The position numbers and the translations under genes were made by a program. From Avena insularis (lineage: Eukaryota > Streptophyta > Magnoliopsida > Poales > Poaceae), in contig CM042688.1 of assembly GCA_023614405.1 (NCBI GenBank), positions 72,216,253 to 72,280,252 of the forward strand: a DNA stretch of 64,000 bases, read 5' to 3'. Positions 11,689 to 22,655 of the stretch are shown one piece after another. Position 1 is the stretch's first letter; every line of letters starts with the position of its first letter. The notes beneath the pieces are model-generated. The model made no database searches. It had not been told where the DNA came from and saw only the letters and a list, made by a program, of their open reading frames with translations.

Positions 11689-13491
11689 ATGGCAAACTTC
11701 GCTCTTGATCCGGCGAGGTGGGTGCTGCAGGGTCATGACATCATTGGGGGCCGATGCGGCTGCCACGCACCTTCTACTCTCCATCGGTGGTGCCGCCTAT
11801 GCGCAATGAGAGAATATGCATTGCCATCATGATGCCTCCGCCGCGTGAAGAAGATGAACCAATGTGGAGGGATCAGGTTCACAACTTTATTGTCTAGCAT
11901 CTTCATAGGGCGGTGGAAGATGTGCAACCTTGTTTGTTTAGACTTGGCTTCTATAGGCTTCGTAGTCAGGCTGCTCGTGTTGCTCTTGTAAATCATGCCT
12001 CGTTTGAGCTTCAGCATGGGGTGTTTGTTCGTTTTGTGCCGCATGATAATAGAGAAAACCACAGGGCTGAAGTGGGTTATCGCAATGGCTGGCTGATGTT
12101 CCTGGGAATTCCACTGGATTACAGGAATGAATATGACATTACCAATGCTATTGCTGGTTTTGGTAAGTTCCTGCATTGGCACTAGGATGAGGAGGTTCTA
12201 GAGAGAACCATGGTTTATGCTTCCTTCAGGTCCCCTGCTTTAGTTCCTAGAGATGTTATGTTTGGAAACTACTCTAACCTGGGTGCTATTAGAGAATCTT
12301 GGACAGTTGCATGTTATATTTTAACTACTGACTTTGCTGATGTGCTGCCTGATGATGAAGACACAATGCCTTTGGATGGGAACCCTCTCCCTGGACACTT
12401 GGCCCCACAAAACAATAACTTTGTGTTGCCTACTTTCCCTGAACTTGATTGGGATGATGCTCCAGGACATCAGTTCAATAATGTTCAGCAACAGCAACCA
12501 TAGGAGGCCCCACCCTTTCAGCCACAGGGAGGTAATCAAGCTCAGGCTCAGGCCCATGGAGGGTTGGTCCAGCCAATGGAGAATGTTCATGTGCAGCCTG
12601 ACCAGGAGGAGGAAGGAATTTTGGAGGAACCTGTGGAACTAGAGGTGAACAGCTCTATTGTTCTTCAATATGATTCAGACAGATCTGGAGACTCAGTCAA
12701 TTTTGTGCAGCAACCTGGGATAGTGGGACAATGAGGCACTTTGCTTAAGTGGAAATGGGTTGGATATTCTGCAAAAGTATCCCCCTGTTTCTTATGATCT
12801 AAGGAGCTTTGGCCCTGTTTTACCTCCTCACATGTTGATGGAAAAATTCTTTCAAAATGCCATGCCAAACTTCACTGCTTCTTAGATTCAGCCTACTATC
12901 TTCAGGGAGGGAGGTCTTTCTACCCTTATTCTTACTAAGAGAAGATGGGAGGAGGCGTTTGATAATGTGGTTCCTTCCTTGTCTTGGGGACTGAAAACAT
13001 GTGATCTAGCAGCAAGACCTGAGAGAATCTTTGTGCATAAGGAGGATGACTATGGGGATTGTATGGATAGCCAGGCTGAAACTCTATTGGACACTGTCTT
13101 CAGTGCAGCATCTACACCTGTGCTGAAGAAGAAGGGCAGATCTTCTCGAAAGAAGGAGACCCCCTTGACTGAGCGTGGACTTTGGCGTAGTACTAGAAGC
13201 AGCACTCAAAGGGATGGACATCGACATGCTGCTCTGTAGGAGACTAGAGCTGCTACTAGAAAGAGGCGCAAGACTTTGCAGAAAACGACAACAATCAGTC
13301 CTATTGCAGAGGACTGCAAGGCTCCTCAGGACCCTGAGGACCTTGGGGAATGTAGCTTTCCACCGACGCCTATTATTGTCATGCAAAGGGTTGGTGCTTG
13401 CCTGGGCATTGAAGCAACATAACTCACCAAGGAGAAGCTTTTAGCTGATCCAGCTGATACTCCTGAGACTAGTGTCCCCAATGATAAGTAA
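11689..13491 (+). pseudogene. LINE ORF1, DUF7597-like region and C-terminus
   Basis: From the ATG at 11689 the frame reads MANFALDPARWVLQGHDI, the start I recall for the Triticeae DUF7597 family. A frameshift follows near 11750, with continuation at 11913-12185 (FELQHGVFVRF, GYRNGWLMFLGIP, DYRNEYDI) and 12210-12503 (MVYASFRSPALVPRDV, ADVLPDDEDTMPLDGNP). Stops occur at 12183, 12501 and 12732. Downstream to 13491 the shifted frames still encode a basic KKKGRSSRKK stretch and a C-terminal LTKEKLLAD motif typical of the family. Function is unknown. The position between a zinc knuckle and an endonuclease supports a LINE ORF1 role. Confidence 0.65.
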
Positions 13492-13662
13492 TCATCTTCT
13501 GTATGCAGTGGATGGGATGATGCCTCTTCTTCCCGTCAGTACTTGGTGTGTTTTCCTAGTTTATGTTGTCCCTGTGATAATGGGCATTTCCAGTCTTAGT
13601 AACTTGTGTGAGAGCTGAACTTGGATGTTGGGCTCTTTATTTGTCTATCTATCTGGTCTATA

Positions 13663-14255
13663 ATGGATAATATTTCTACTATAAAGTGGTGTGTGCTTGA
13701 TCTTAATGTGAGAGGTCTGAATTCTGAAAGGAGACAGTTGGATGTGCATGCTAAAATTGAGGAAAGCCATTGTTCTATCGTCTGTCTTCAGGAAACTAAA
13801 ATACAATACTTTGATCATAGAATCATTCACAAATTCTATCCTAAACGTTTTGATAAATTTTTTTATTCTCCCTCTGAGGGGGCTTCTGGTGGGATAATTG
13901 TGCTGTGGAGTTCTGCCGTGTTTAGTGGCTCTTTGATTGAAATTTAGAGATTTTCTGTTGTGGTGAACTTTGTGTCAGTGCATAACTCTGATAGTTGGAC
14001 ACTAGTCTCTATTTATGGGCCTTGTCATGGACATGAGAGAGACAATTTTATCACATGGCTTTATAACCTATCAATACCTATTGATTCTCTCTGGCTAATC
14101 CTGGGTGACTTTAACTTCATTCGATCCAATGATAATAGGAATAGGCCAAGAGGAGACATTAATGATATGTTTACTTTTAATGATATTATTGGACACCTAG
14201 GACTGATTGAGCTTCCTATTAAGGGGAGATAGTACACTTGGTCTAATATGCAAGT
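13663..14255 (+). pseudogene. LINE ORF2, endonuclease domain (truncated)
   Basis: From MDNISTIKWCVLDLNVRGLN the frame shows the apurinic/apyrimidinic endonuclease signatures in order: LNVRGLN, CLQETK, GASGGIIVLW, SIYGP and LILGDFNFIRS. These contain the Asn, Glu, Tyr and Asp residues of the EEP fold that nick target DNA. A stop (TAG) lies at 13945-13947 and another at 14230-14232. The domain is cut before its C-terminal His motif by the LTR at 14256. No reverse transcriptase is present. Confidence 0.8.
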
Positions 14256-16504
14256 TGAAAGTGCATGTGTGCCCCCATGTGTGGTTTTGGTAATTCATGA
14301 CAATCTTTATGGACCTATGTTTGCATTGATTTTTACCTGTAGGATTTGTCCATGTGCAATGCTTGAACCATATGTTGGCTTCAAGGTTGGGAGAAGAAGA
14401 AAGTGAAGAAGATTATGTGTTGACCAAGTTTTCAATGAGTGATCCGGAGATTGATCAAGTGAGAGTTGATCCTATAGCAAGTGTGTCTTGAAGACTAAAG
14501 TTGGAGTGATATCTCTTATGTACCTTCAAGACACCAACATAATGAAGAAATAAGAAATGATGTGCAAGTTCAAGATGAGCCATCTCGAAGATATAATTTG
14601 CTTGAAGCTTTCCCTCCTATTGTTATCATGGATATGGGAAGATGATATGCCCAAGAGAGAAGGTCTACCATAATGGAGTATGGGAGAGAAATTTGCAAGT
14701 CTTCACCAAGCTAGTGCAATCAATAAAGGTGTTCCATCTTGAGGTGGACAAGATCGCTATCGTCAAGCTCAAGTGGAATATGCTCACGGCAAAGGTATGT
14801 TCTTGATAGGGTTTATTTCTTACCGGTCTCATGGTGTTAGTTGGGGAGACCGGTTTATAGGATAGATAGTCGTACTATCAAGAGGGGCTCTCGAGTGAGT
14901 AACTTGATCATATCCTTCGTGAGAGCTCAAACCTTTGCATACTTGGCATAATATTTCTTGGTTGTTATTTGGATCTTAGCCATGTGAGGTTCTTGAGCTT
15001 GTGGTAATATTCATAACAAGCTCAATTTCATCGAAAACGGATTTCATATACATTCTCTATTGCGTTTTCGATATTGGAGGTTTTACCGGTTTGTCTTTAG
15101 AGATTGGTAAAACCTTCCATTATTTGGTTCTTATCCATGAGAGGATTTAGAGCTTGTGTTAATCTTCATGACAAGCCCAAGTTCATTGAAAATGGATTTC
15201 ATATGCATTCTCTATTGCGTTTTCGATGTTGGAGGTTTTACCGGTTCGTCTTTTTTAAAGAGGTCAAACCTTTCGTCATTTGTTTCTATCCTCCCTTGCT
15301 GGATTATTATGGTTCCCTGGATTATCTTGTATAGTTTGTTGTCCTCTTTAAAACAAGCCCAAGATCATCAAAATCGGAGTCCGGATGCAAAAGTTATGGG
15401 TGTTTTTGTATTGCTGTTTCTGTCAGTTTTGCCTTGGCCGAAATGTCTGGAGTGAATGGCCCGGAATGTCCGACCCGCGCGCTCCAGGATTGTAACGGTT
15501 GGATTTTGGAGGACCTATATAAGGGTCCCTTCTTCCCCAATGTTTACCTGACCTCTCTTGCAAGTTTTCCCCTCCATTGATGACCTTCTTGAGCTTGCTA
15601 TCCCTCAATCCCTCCATTAATTTTTGCATATTCTTGAGGGATTTGAAAGAGGAGATCTAGATCTACAACCCCACCAATCAATCTCTCCTCTAAGTGAGGG
15701 GAACATCTTGGGATCTAGATCTTGGAGTCTTTTGTGGATTTCCTCCATTGTTCTTTCTCTCTTATTCCCCCATAAGCTTTTGTAGCTTTGGTGGAATTTG
15801 GGAGAGAAGGATTTGAGCACTTCTTGTGTTCTTGCCATTGCATTTGGTGCATCGGTTTGAGTTCTCGGTGAGGATTCGATTGGGTGAAAAGTTGATAAGC
15901 TTTTTACTCTTGGGTTTATTGGAACCCTAGACGGTTTGGTGGTTTTTGCAGGTTTGTGGATTACTTGGGGCCTCCAATTAAGTTGTGGAGCTTTCCCCGA
16001 GCTTGTTTGTTGGAAGCCTCCAATTGAGTTGTGAAGAAGTGCCCCAACCTTGTGAGAGGTTCTAGATTGCCACCGACAAGTGCACCAATAGTGGAAGTGT
16101 GGATCGATCCCGTTGGGGTGAGATTCACAGGAGAACAAGGGAGGCCTTTTGTGGCGTTGGTGGTTTGATACCACCCCCTCTCCAAACGATACGTACTCCA
16201 TGTTGGGAGGAACTTGGTAAAACATCGTCGTCTCCGCGTGCCTCGGTTATCTCTATACCCGAGCTCTTACTTATGCACCTTACTTTGTGATAGCCTTCGT
16301 GCTTGAAGTTTATATCTTGCTATCTCATAGTTGCTTGTCTTGTTTAGCATAAGTTGTTGGTGCAAATAGGTGAACCCTAGTTGTTCTAGGTTTTTGTGCT
16401 TAACAAAGTAAACGCTAGTTTAATTCCGCCTTTGTTAATCCCATCTCGTAAAAAAATTTAACCGCCTATTCACCCCCCCTCTAGGCGGCATCTGCATTCT
16501 TTCA
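14256..16504 (+). repeat. 5' LTR of the Maximus-like Copia
   Basis: The limits are the TGAAAGTGCATGTGTG start in the LINE and the CATTCTTTCA end just before the primer site. The GCCTATTCACCCCCCCTCTA stretch near the 3' end matches, in reverse, the LTR at 35603. Reading frames inside the LTR (for example 15104-15334 and the minus-strand 15617-16225) have no domain support. Confidence 0.85.
15516..15522 (+). promoter_or_regulatory. TATA box of the Maximus-like LTR
   Basis: GGACCTATATAAGGGTCCC holds the TATA box. Imperfect palindromes such as CCGGAATGTCCG lie 40-90 bp upstream. Confidence 0.55.
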
Positions 16505-16505
16505 A

Positions 16506-16519
16506 TTGGTATCAGAGCC
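16506..16519 (+). other. Primer binding site (initiator tRNA-Met)
   Basis: TTGGTATCAGAGCC starts one base after the LTR end. It is the standard Copia primer site. Confidence 0.85.
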
Positions 16520-16558
16520 CGGTCTCTAATTTTAGGCTTCACCGCCTTGAGAGTAAAG

Positions 16559-18968
16559 ATGTCAACTAGGGGATTAGTGCACAATGAAATGTTCATATTC
16601 AATGGCACAGATTATGATATATGGAAAACTCGTATGCTTATTCATTTTCGGGACATGGACCCAAATTTGGAGCGTATTGTAGATATAGGTTTTTCTCCTC
16701 CTATGGATTTAGAAAATCTATCTTGTGAGGATGAGAAAAACTTATATCTCGATGCTCAAGCTTCTAATGTGCTTGTTAATGCTTTGAGCTATGTAGTTAC
16801 TTCTTCAATCATACCTTTTTGGAGCGCTCATGAGTTATGGACAAAACTTCATGAAAAATATGATGTGTCCAACATTATTGAGGATGATTGTATTGCTTCC
16901 ACTTCTGGTCATGATGAGTTCTCATCTTCTTCCACTTCACCAAAGTGTGTCAAGACACAAGGTAATGATATGGTGAGTGGTGATGAATATTGCAATGTTG
17001 ATAATGAGCTTACTCTTATTGATCCTTCTTCTCTATCTCATTACAATACTTCATGTTTGGACTCTAACACTTGTAGCACACAAAACTCCTTATATGCTTG
17101 TGTTGGTAGTCCTTGCATATCATGTATAAATGGCTTGAATAAATCTTATGATGATATGCTTGTGTTGTCTTGTTGCCATGATAAAAATCCTTCTATTTCC
17201 TCTAGTGCTTGTGTTGCTAACCATGTAGAAGAAAACGAAGATTCTATGGGCCAAGACAAGGTTTTGAATGGAGCTTCAAATAATTCATCATCATTATATC
17301 ATGGTACCCACCTATGCCTTATGGCTAGGGATTCAAAGGTAACTCCTACTTTGGAACCCAATACCTCTTGTGATGATGAGGATGAGAATAATGAGGAAGA
17401 AGAGTTAGATGTTGATGATTTATATGAAAAGGGTGAGATGGTTTATCATGCTCTTGTTAAGAATAATATTGCTTTCTACAACTTCATTGAAATCTTGGAC
17501 TTTGCTATTAAGAGAAAAGAACATATTGATAAGTTAAAAGCACAAATTGAGGAGCATGATAACACCATTGATAAAATGAGTAGCTTTGAGCGTGAGTATG
17601 CTAATCAAATTGCACATCTAAACGAAGCTCTTGAAGAGGAACAAACCACTAAGGAATCTCTTGAGGAGACTTTTGATCTAGAGTTGTCTAGAGTGAAGGA
17701 ATCTCATGATAGAGATCTTGAGGTGGCAAGTGATCTCAAAAGTAAAAATGATGGGCTTCAAGTTGCTTATGCTAAACTCCTTGAAGATTTTGAGCACATC
17801 AAAATGGCTCTAGGGTCATCAAGGGCGAGCTCCTCAAACTCACCGAGTCGCATGAGCAACTTAAAGCCTCTTACTCAAAAGAACCTTCGAAGTTGCCCTC
17901 ACCTCTTACAATTAATTATGATGCTTGTGCTACTAACTCTATTTCTTGTGAAGCATCTATTTTGAAGGAGAATGTTGAGCTAAAGACTCAACTTGCTTTG
18001 CTAACTAGCAAGTATGGGATCTTGGAAGAAAGTCATGGTAAGCTATCAAGCTCTCATGAGGATCTTCTAGCCTCCCATGATAGGCTAAAATTAGCTCATG
18101 AGGTTATTATGTCAAAGGTAACATCTAATGAGCCTCATGTGTACATTAGCACTACTTCTACTCCAAATGTCGTATTGCCATGTGCTAGTCCTTGTAATCC
18201 ATCCACTCATGCCATTGCTACATCTTGTGATGAATTACATTCCATCCCTTGTTTCTCTAACAATGTAGCATCCGCTTCCTCTATTATTATTGTTCACACT
18301 AACCATGTAGAGGAAATTAAAGAGCTCAAGGCTCAAGTCACTTCTTTGAAGAATGACTTGAAAAGGGTCATGAAGGGAAGACCACACTCAACAAGATCTT
18401 GAGTGTGCAGAAATCCCCCAATGATAAGAGTAGGCTTGGATTCAAATCCAATGTCAAGAAAAATTCCACTAACAAGAAGAAGTCCAAGAGCAACAATAAG
18501 AAGGGCCAAGAACAAGTCAAGAATTCGGCCAAGACTGTTTGCTTCAAGTGCAAAATTGAAGGGCACCATGTTAGATCTTGACCCTTTAAGAAAAAGCCTC
18601 TTGGTGAGAAGCAAAAAGGGAAGCAGCCTCTAATTCAAGGTCATGGCCTATATCGAGTTGGAGAAAGTCCACTTCCGAAGAAGATTCAAGCTAATACTCC
18701 CATTGTGAAGAAATCAAGTGAAAAGAATGGGAAGAGAAGAACTTGCTACTTATGTTGTGAGAAGGGTCACATCTCTTCTTCTTGCACTATTGGTAACTCC
18801 TCATCCAACCCAATCATGATTGATAATGTTTATTCTCTTAGGAAGGATGAGGGTGGCAATGTGTTTGCCAAATATGTTGGTGCTCAAAGTGGTGTCAAGA
18901 AAAGAACCATTTGGTTTGCCAAGCCTATTGTGACTAACCTCTTAGAACCCAACTTGGTTGGGGACCAT
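16559..18968 (+). pseudogene. gag: Gag of the Maximus-like Copia
   Basis: The likely start is the ATG at 16559 (MSTRGLVHNEMFIFNGTDYD). The N-terminal ~120 residues are a Copia gag (UBN2-like) domain ending ELWTKLHEKYD. An acidic spacer follows, then a long coiled coil (about residues 310-430). One frameshift near 17815 moves the frame to 17893-18402, and another near 18390 moves it to 18399-18581. The first zinc knuckle, CFKCKIEGHHVRS, loses its last cysteine to a TGA codon at 18579. The second, CYLCCEKGHISSSC (near 18740-18780), is intact. The frame ends exactly where the Gypsy-2 LTR starts: its TGA stop is the first three bases of that LTR. The protein would form the virus-like particle. 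Confidence 0.8.
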
Positions 18969-20549
18969 TGATACATTGCAAATGTATCTATAATTTTTGA
19001 TGTTCCATGCTTGGTTTTATCCACTTTCTTGTGTTTTGTCCACACTTTGGAGTACTTTTCATATGATTTCTTGGACTAACCTATTAACAAGAGCCACGTG
19101 CTAGTCACTGCTTTCTGCTGTTTTTGGTTCCAGGAAAGTCAGAAAATGAATATTCTCGGAATTGGACGGGACAAAAGCCAAAGTGTCTATTTTTCCGGAA
19201 GTCATGAGATGCCAGAATACGAGACGGAGAAGGTCTGGGGGCCGGCCACACCACCTGGCCGCGCGGCCAGGCCTGGCCCGCACCAGGGGTAGTCTGGCCG
19301 ACCCCAGCACCCCCTCGACCTCTCCTTCCGCCTATATATTGCCCTCGGGACGAAAACCCTAAGTACCCGATCAAAAATCCACGAAAGAGTCTATAGCTGT
19401 CGTCATCTCCATCCCTAGATCAGGAGGGATCTGAAGCTCTTCCACCTACGGAGAGGAATTCACCACAGGCCTTCTTCATCATCATGCAAGCCTCCGGTGT
19501 GATGCGTGAGTAGTTCATCTCTGGACTATGGGTCCATGTAGTAGCTAGATGGCTGGTTCTCCTCCTTTGTGCTTTCATGTCTAGATCTTGTGAGCTCCGT
19601 TCATGATCAAGATCATCTATTTGTAATTCTGCATGTTGTGTTTGTGGGGATCCGATGGATATTGAGATGCTATTTCAGATTGATTATTGATTCTATCACG
19701 TCTTTCTGATTTGTGATCTTGCATGCTTTCTGTTGTTAGTAGCTATCTTGGCCAAGTAGATGCTAGAAACTCCAAGAGTTAGTATTTATGCTCGATAGTG
19801 GGTTCATGCCTCCGTAACTGGGAAGTGATAGAAATATCTAAGGTACTAGATGTGCTGTTGCTACTAGGGAGAAAACAACAATCCTTTGTTCATAGAACAA
19901 TCGTATTGTTTACTTTACACGCAATTCGTAAAGCAATAATCTGTTGCTTGCAACTTAATACTGGAGGGGGTTCAGATGATAACCTGAAGGTGGATTATTA
20001 ATCATAGATGCAGTTGGATGGCGGTCTATGTATAATGTTGTAATGCCCAATCAAGTTTCAAAGGAGTCAAGATGATTAGTATATGCATGTATTGCTTTCT
20101 CGATGTTTGTCAATTGCCCTGCTGTAATTTGTTCACCCGGCATGTTATCTATCTTAAGGAGAGCCACCTCTAGTGAACTATGGATCTCAGTCCTTTCTTT
20201 TACATATTATCTACAAACTGTTTACTGCTTTGTGTTTACTTTCTGCAAACTATTACTTCCTTCCATTCGATACGTTTAATCCTTTGTTTTCAACAAAACC
20301 GGTGAGATTGATAACCTCATCGCAAGTTAGGGACAGAGTTCTGTGGTTGTGTTGTGCAGGTCTCCATGTTGCTACTAGCACCGGTAGTGTGCCCTGCCAA
20401 GGCTTAGCTAGCAACACCTTTGGGGTGTTTCCTTGCTCCTACTGGTTCGATTAAACCTTGGTTTCATAACTAAAGAAACTTACTCTTGTGCTCATCATAC
20501 CTTCCTCTTGGGGTTCCCCAACGAGCTCTACATCAACACTGAGCCATCA
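18969..20549 (+). repeat. 5' LTR of Gypsy-2
   Basis: The 1581-bp LTR starts TGATACATTGC and ends GAGCCATCA, followed by the leader AGCTTTTTTC and the primer site. A TATA box (TATATATT) is at 19333-19340. Confidence 0.88.
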
Positions 20550-20559
20550 AGCTTTTTTC

Positions 20560-20577
20560 TAGCGCCGTTGCCAGGGA
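20560..20577 (+). other. tRNA-Asp primer binding site of Gypsy-2
   Basis: TAGCGCCGTTGCCAGGGA has two changes from the canonical site TGGCGCCGTTGCCGGGGA. Confidence 0.75.
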
Positions 20578-20738
20578 GTCAAGGACATCTTCACAAGGGG
20601 AGTCCCTCATAACCAATCTCTTTACTTTGTTATTTTTGTTTTGCTTAGTTTCTTTTTGCTTTGTTTGCTTGTTTCTTTATCAAAAACACAAAACATTTAG
20701 TTTTACTAGTTTGCTTTCTTTTTTGAAAACCCAAAAAA

Positions 20739-22655
20739 ATGACTACTCTTGAAAACACTAAGTTGTGTGACTTCACTAGCACCAACAACAATGATTTTAT
20801 GAGCACACCTATTGCTCCACCTGTGCCTGAAGCTACTTTCTTTGAGATAAAACCTGCTTTACTCAATCTTGTTATGAGATAACAATTTTCTGGTATTGGT
20901 AATAAAGATGCTGCTGCCCATCTAAATAACTTTGTTGAACTTTGTGAGATGCAAAAGCATAGGGATGTAGATGGTGATATTATTAAGCTAAAATTGTTTC
21001 CTTTTTCTTTGAGAGGAAAAGCTAAAGAATGGTTGAATTCCTTAACTAGGAATAGTATTGATTCTTGGACTAAATGCAAAGATGCTTTCATTGGAAAATA
21101 CTATCCTCCTGCTAAGATTATATCTATGAGAAGTGAAATAATGAATTTTAAACAATCTGATAATGAACATGTTGCTCAAGCTTGGGAAAGAATGAAATCT
21201 TTGGTAAAGAATTGTCCCACTCATGGACTGACTGCTTGGATGATCATCCAAACTTTTTATGCAGGATTGAACTATTCTTCAAGGAACCTATTGGATTCTG
21301 CTACTGGAGGTACCTTTATGACCATTACTTTGGGTGCTGCAACAAAGCTTCTGGATAATATGATGGTTAACTATTCTGAATGGCATACCGAGAGAGCTCC
21401 ACAAGGTAAGAAGGTAAATTCTGTTGAGGAAACCTCCTCCTTGAGTGATAAAATTGATATTACTATGTCTATGCTTGTTAATGGGAAAGCCCATATTGAT
21501 CCAAATAATGTTCCTTTAGCTTCTTTGGTTGCTCAAGAAGAGCAAGTTGATGTGAACTTCATAAGAAATAATAATTTTTGGCAATAATGCTTATAGGAGT
21601 AATTTTGGTAACAACAATTATAAGCCATATCCTCCCAACAATGGTAATGCTTATGGAAGTTCCTACAACAATAATAGGAGTGCTCCCTCTGAACTTGAAG
21701 TTATGCTTAAGGACTTTATTAGTAAACAAACTGCTTTCAATAAAACTATTGAGGAAAAACTCTCTAATGCTGAAAGAAATATAACATCTTTGGCTGAAGC
21801 TTAATCTTCTTTGAATAAAATAGTTGTTAAACCTGAAACTAATGAGAATTCCTTTGCAGCTACTAATGCTATACAAGTAAGAATTGATGAAAATGTTAGA
21901 CTATTAGCTGAATTACATGCTAAGTAGGAAAGAGAAGATGAAATTGCTAGAAACATTAGTGTTTCTACTATTACCACCACTAGTGTTGAGGCTAGTAATA
22001 GTTCTACTACTCTAGATGATAAATTTGATTTTGATCTTGATGGGTGTAATATCTCTGAAGTTATTAAGTTCCTACAAAAGCTTGCTAAAAGTCCTAATGC
22101 TAGTGTTATGAACATGGCCTTTACAAAACACATTACTGATGCTCTCATAAAGATTAAAGAAGAAAAGATGAAACATAAAGCTTCTATTCCTATAAAACAA
22201 GAAGATGGTTGGGAACCCATCATTAAAATTAAAGTGAATGACTTTGATTTCAAAGCTTTATGTGATCTTGATAGTAGTGTTTCTACTATGCCTAAAAGGA
22301 TTTATGATATGCTTGATTTGCCTCCACTTGAAGATTGTTATTTGAATGTCCACTTGATGATAATGCTAAAAAGAAACTCATGGGGAGTCTTAATGATGTT
22401 CTTATTATGGTTAACAATGCCTATGTCCCCGTTGATTTCTATGTTTTGGATGTTGAATGCAATACTTCTTGTCCTATTACTTTGGGAAGACCTTTTCTTA
22501 GAACTGTTGGTGCCATTATTGATATGAAAGAAGGCACCATTAAATATCAACTCCCACTCAAGAAAGGTATAGAACACTTCCCTAAGAAGAGAGAGAAGAT
22601 TTCTTTTGCCTCTCCTATGAAAACAAAATTTGGTCTTAATGCTTCTTCATTTTAG
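20739..22655 (+). pseudogene. gag: Gag/protease-like coding segment of Gypsy-2, broken
   Basis: The ATG at 20739 starts the same product as in Gypsy-1 (MTTLENTKLC). A GAA to TAA change stops it at 20880. The next 212-codon stretch (20949-21587) keeps the gag domain intact, including the ~11 codons missing from Gypsy-1. An extra T near 21577 shifts the frame in an Asn-rich linker (repeated NN and YN residues). Two more stops lie near 21802 and 21927. The protease-like part (22108-22655) has CDLDSSVSTMP in place of CDLGAS, a frameshift near 22350, and a conserved GRPFLRTVGAIIDMKEGTI end. Gypsy-1 and Gypsy-2 carry different lesions, so each decayed separately. Confidence 0.8.

Larger units (their letters stand above)
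9619..14255 (+). mobile_element. L1-type LINE, 5' part, interrupted
   Basis: The order of features is a first open reading frame region with a zinc knuckle and a DUF7597-like protein, a short spacer, and an apurinic-endonuclease domain that starts the second reading frame. This is the order of plant L1-type LINEs. The left end at 9618/9619 is defined by comparison with the uninterrupted gag at 27189/27190. The element is cut at 14255 by a Maximus-like LTR. The reverse transcriptase and poly-A tail are not in the window. Stops and shifts in both reading frames show it is inactive. Confidence 0.75.
14256..18968 (+). mobile_element. Maximus/SIRE-like Copia element, 5' part
   Basis: A 2249-bp 5' LTR (TGAAAGTGCATG ... 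CTTTCA) is followed by an initiator-Met primer site and a long gag. At 18969 it is cut by the 5' LTR of Gypsy-2. Protease, integrase, reverse transcriptase and the 3' LTR are not found anywhere in the window. The large coiled-coil gag with two zinc knuckles and the LTR ends fit the SIRE/Maximus lineage. It was inserted into the LINE endonuclease. Confidence 0.8.

Noticed and set aside
15617..16225. Minus-strand 202-codon frame inside the Maximus-like LTR
   Set aside because: It lies in the LTR and is not preserved as a single frame in the related LTR at 59975-61405.
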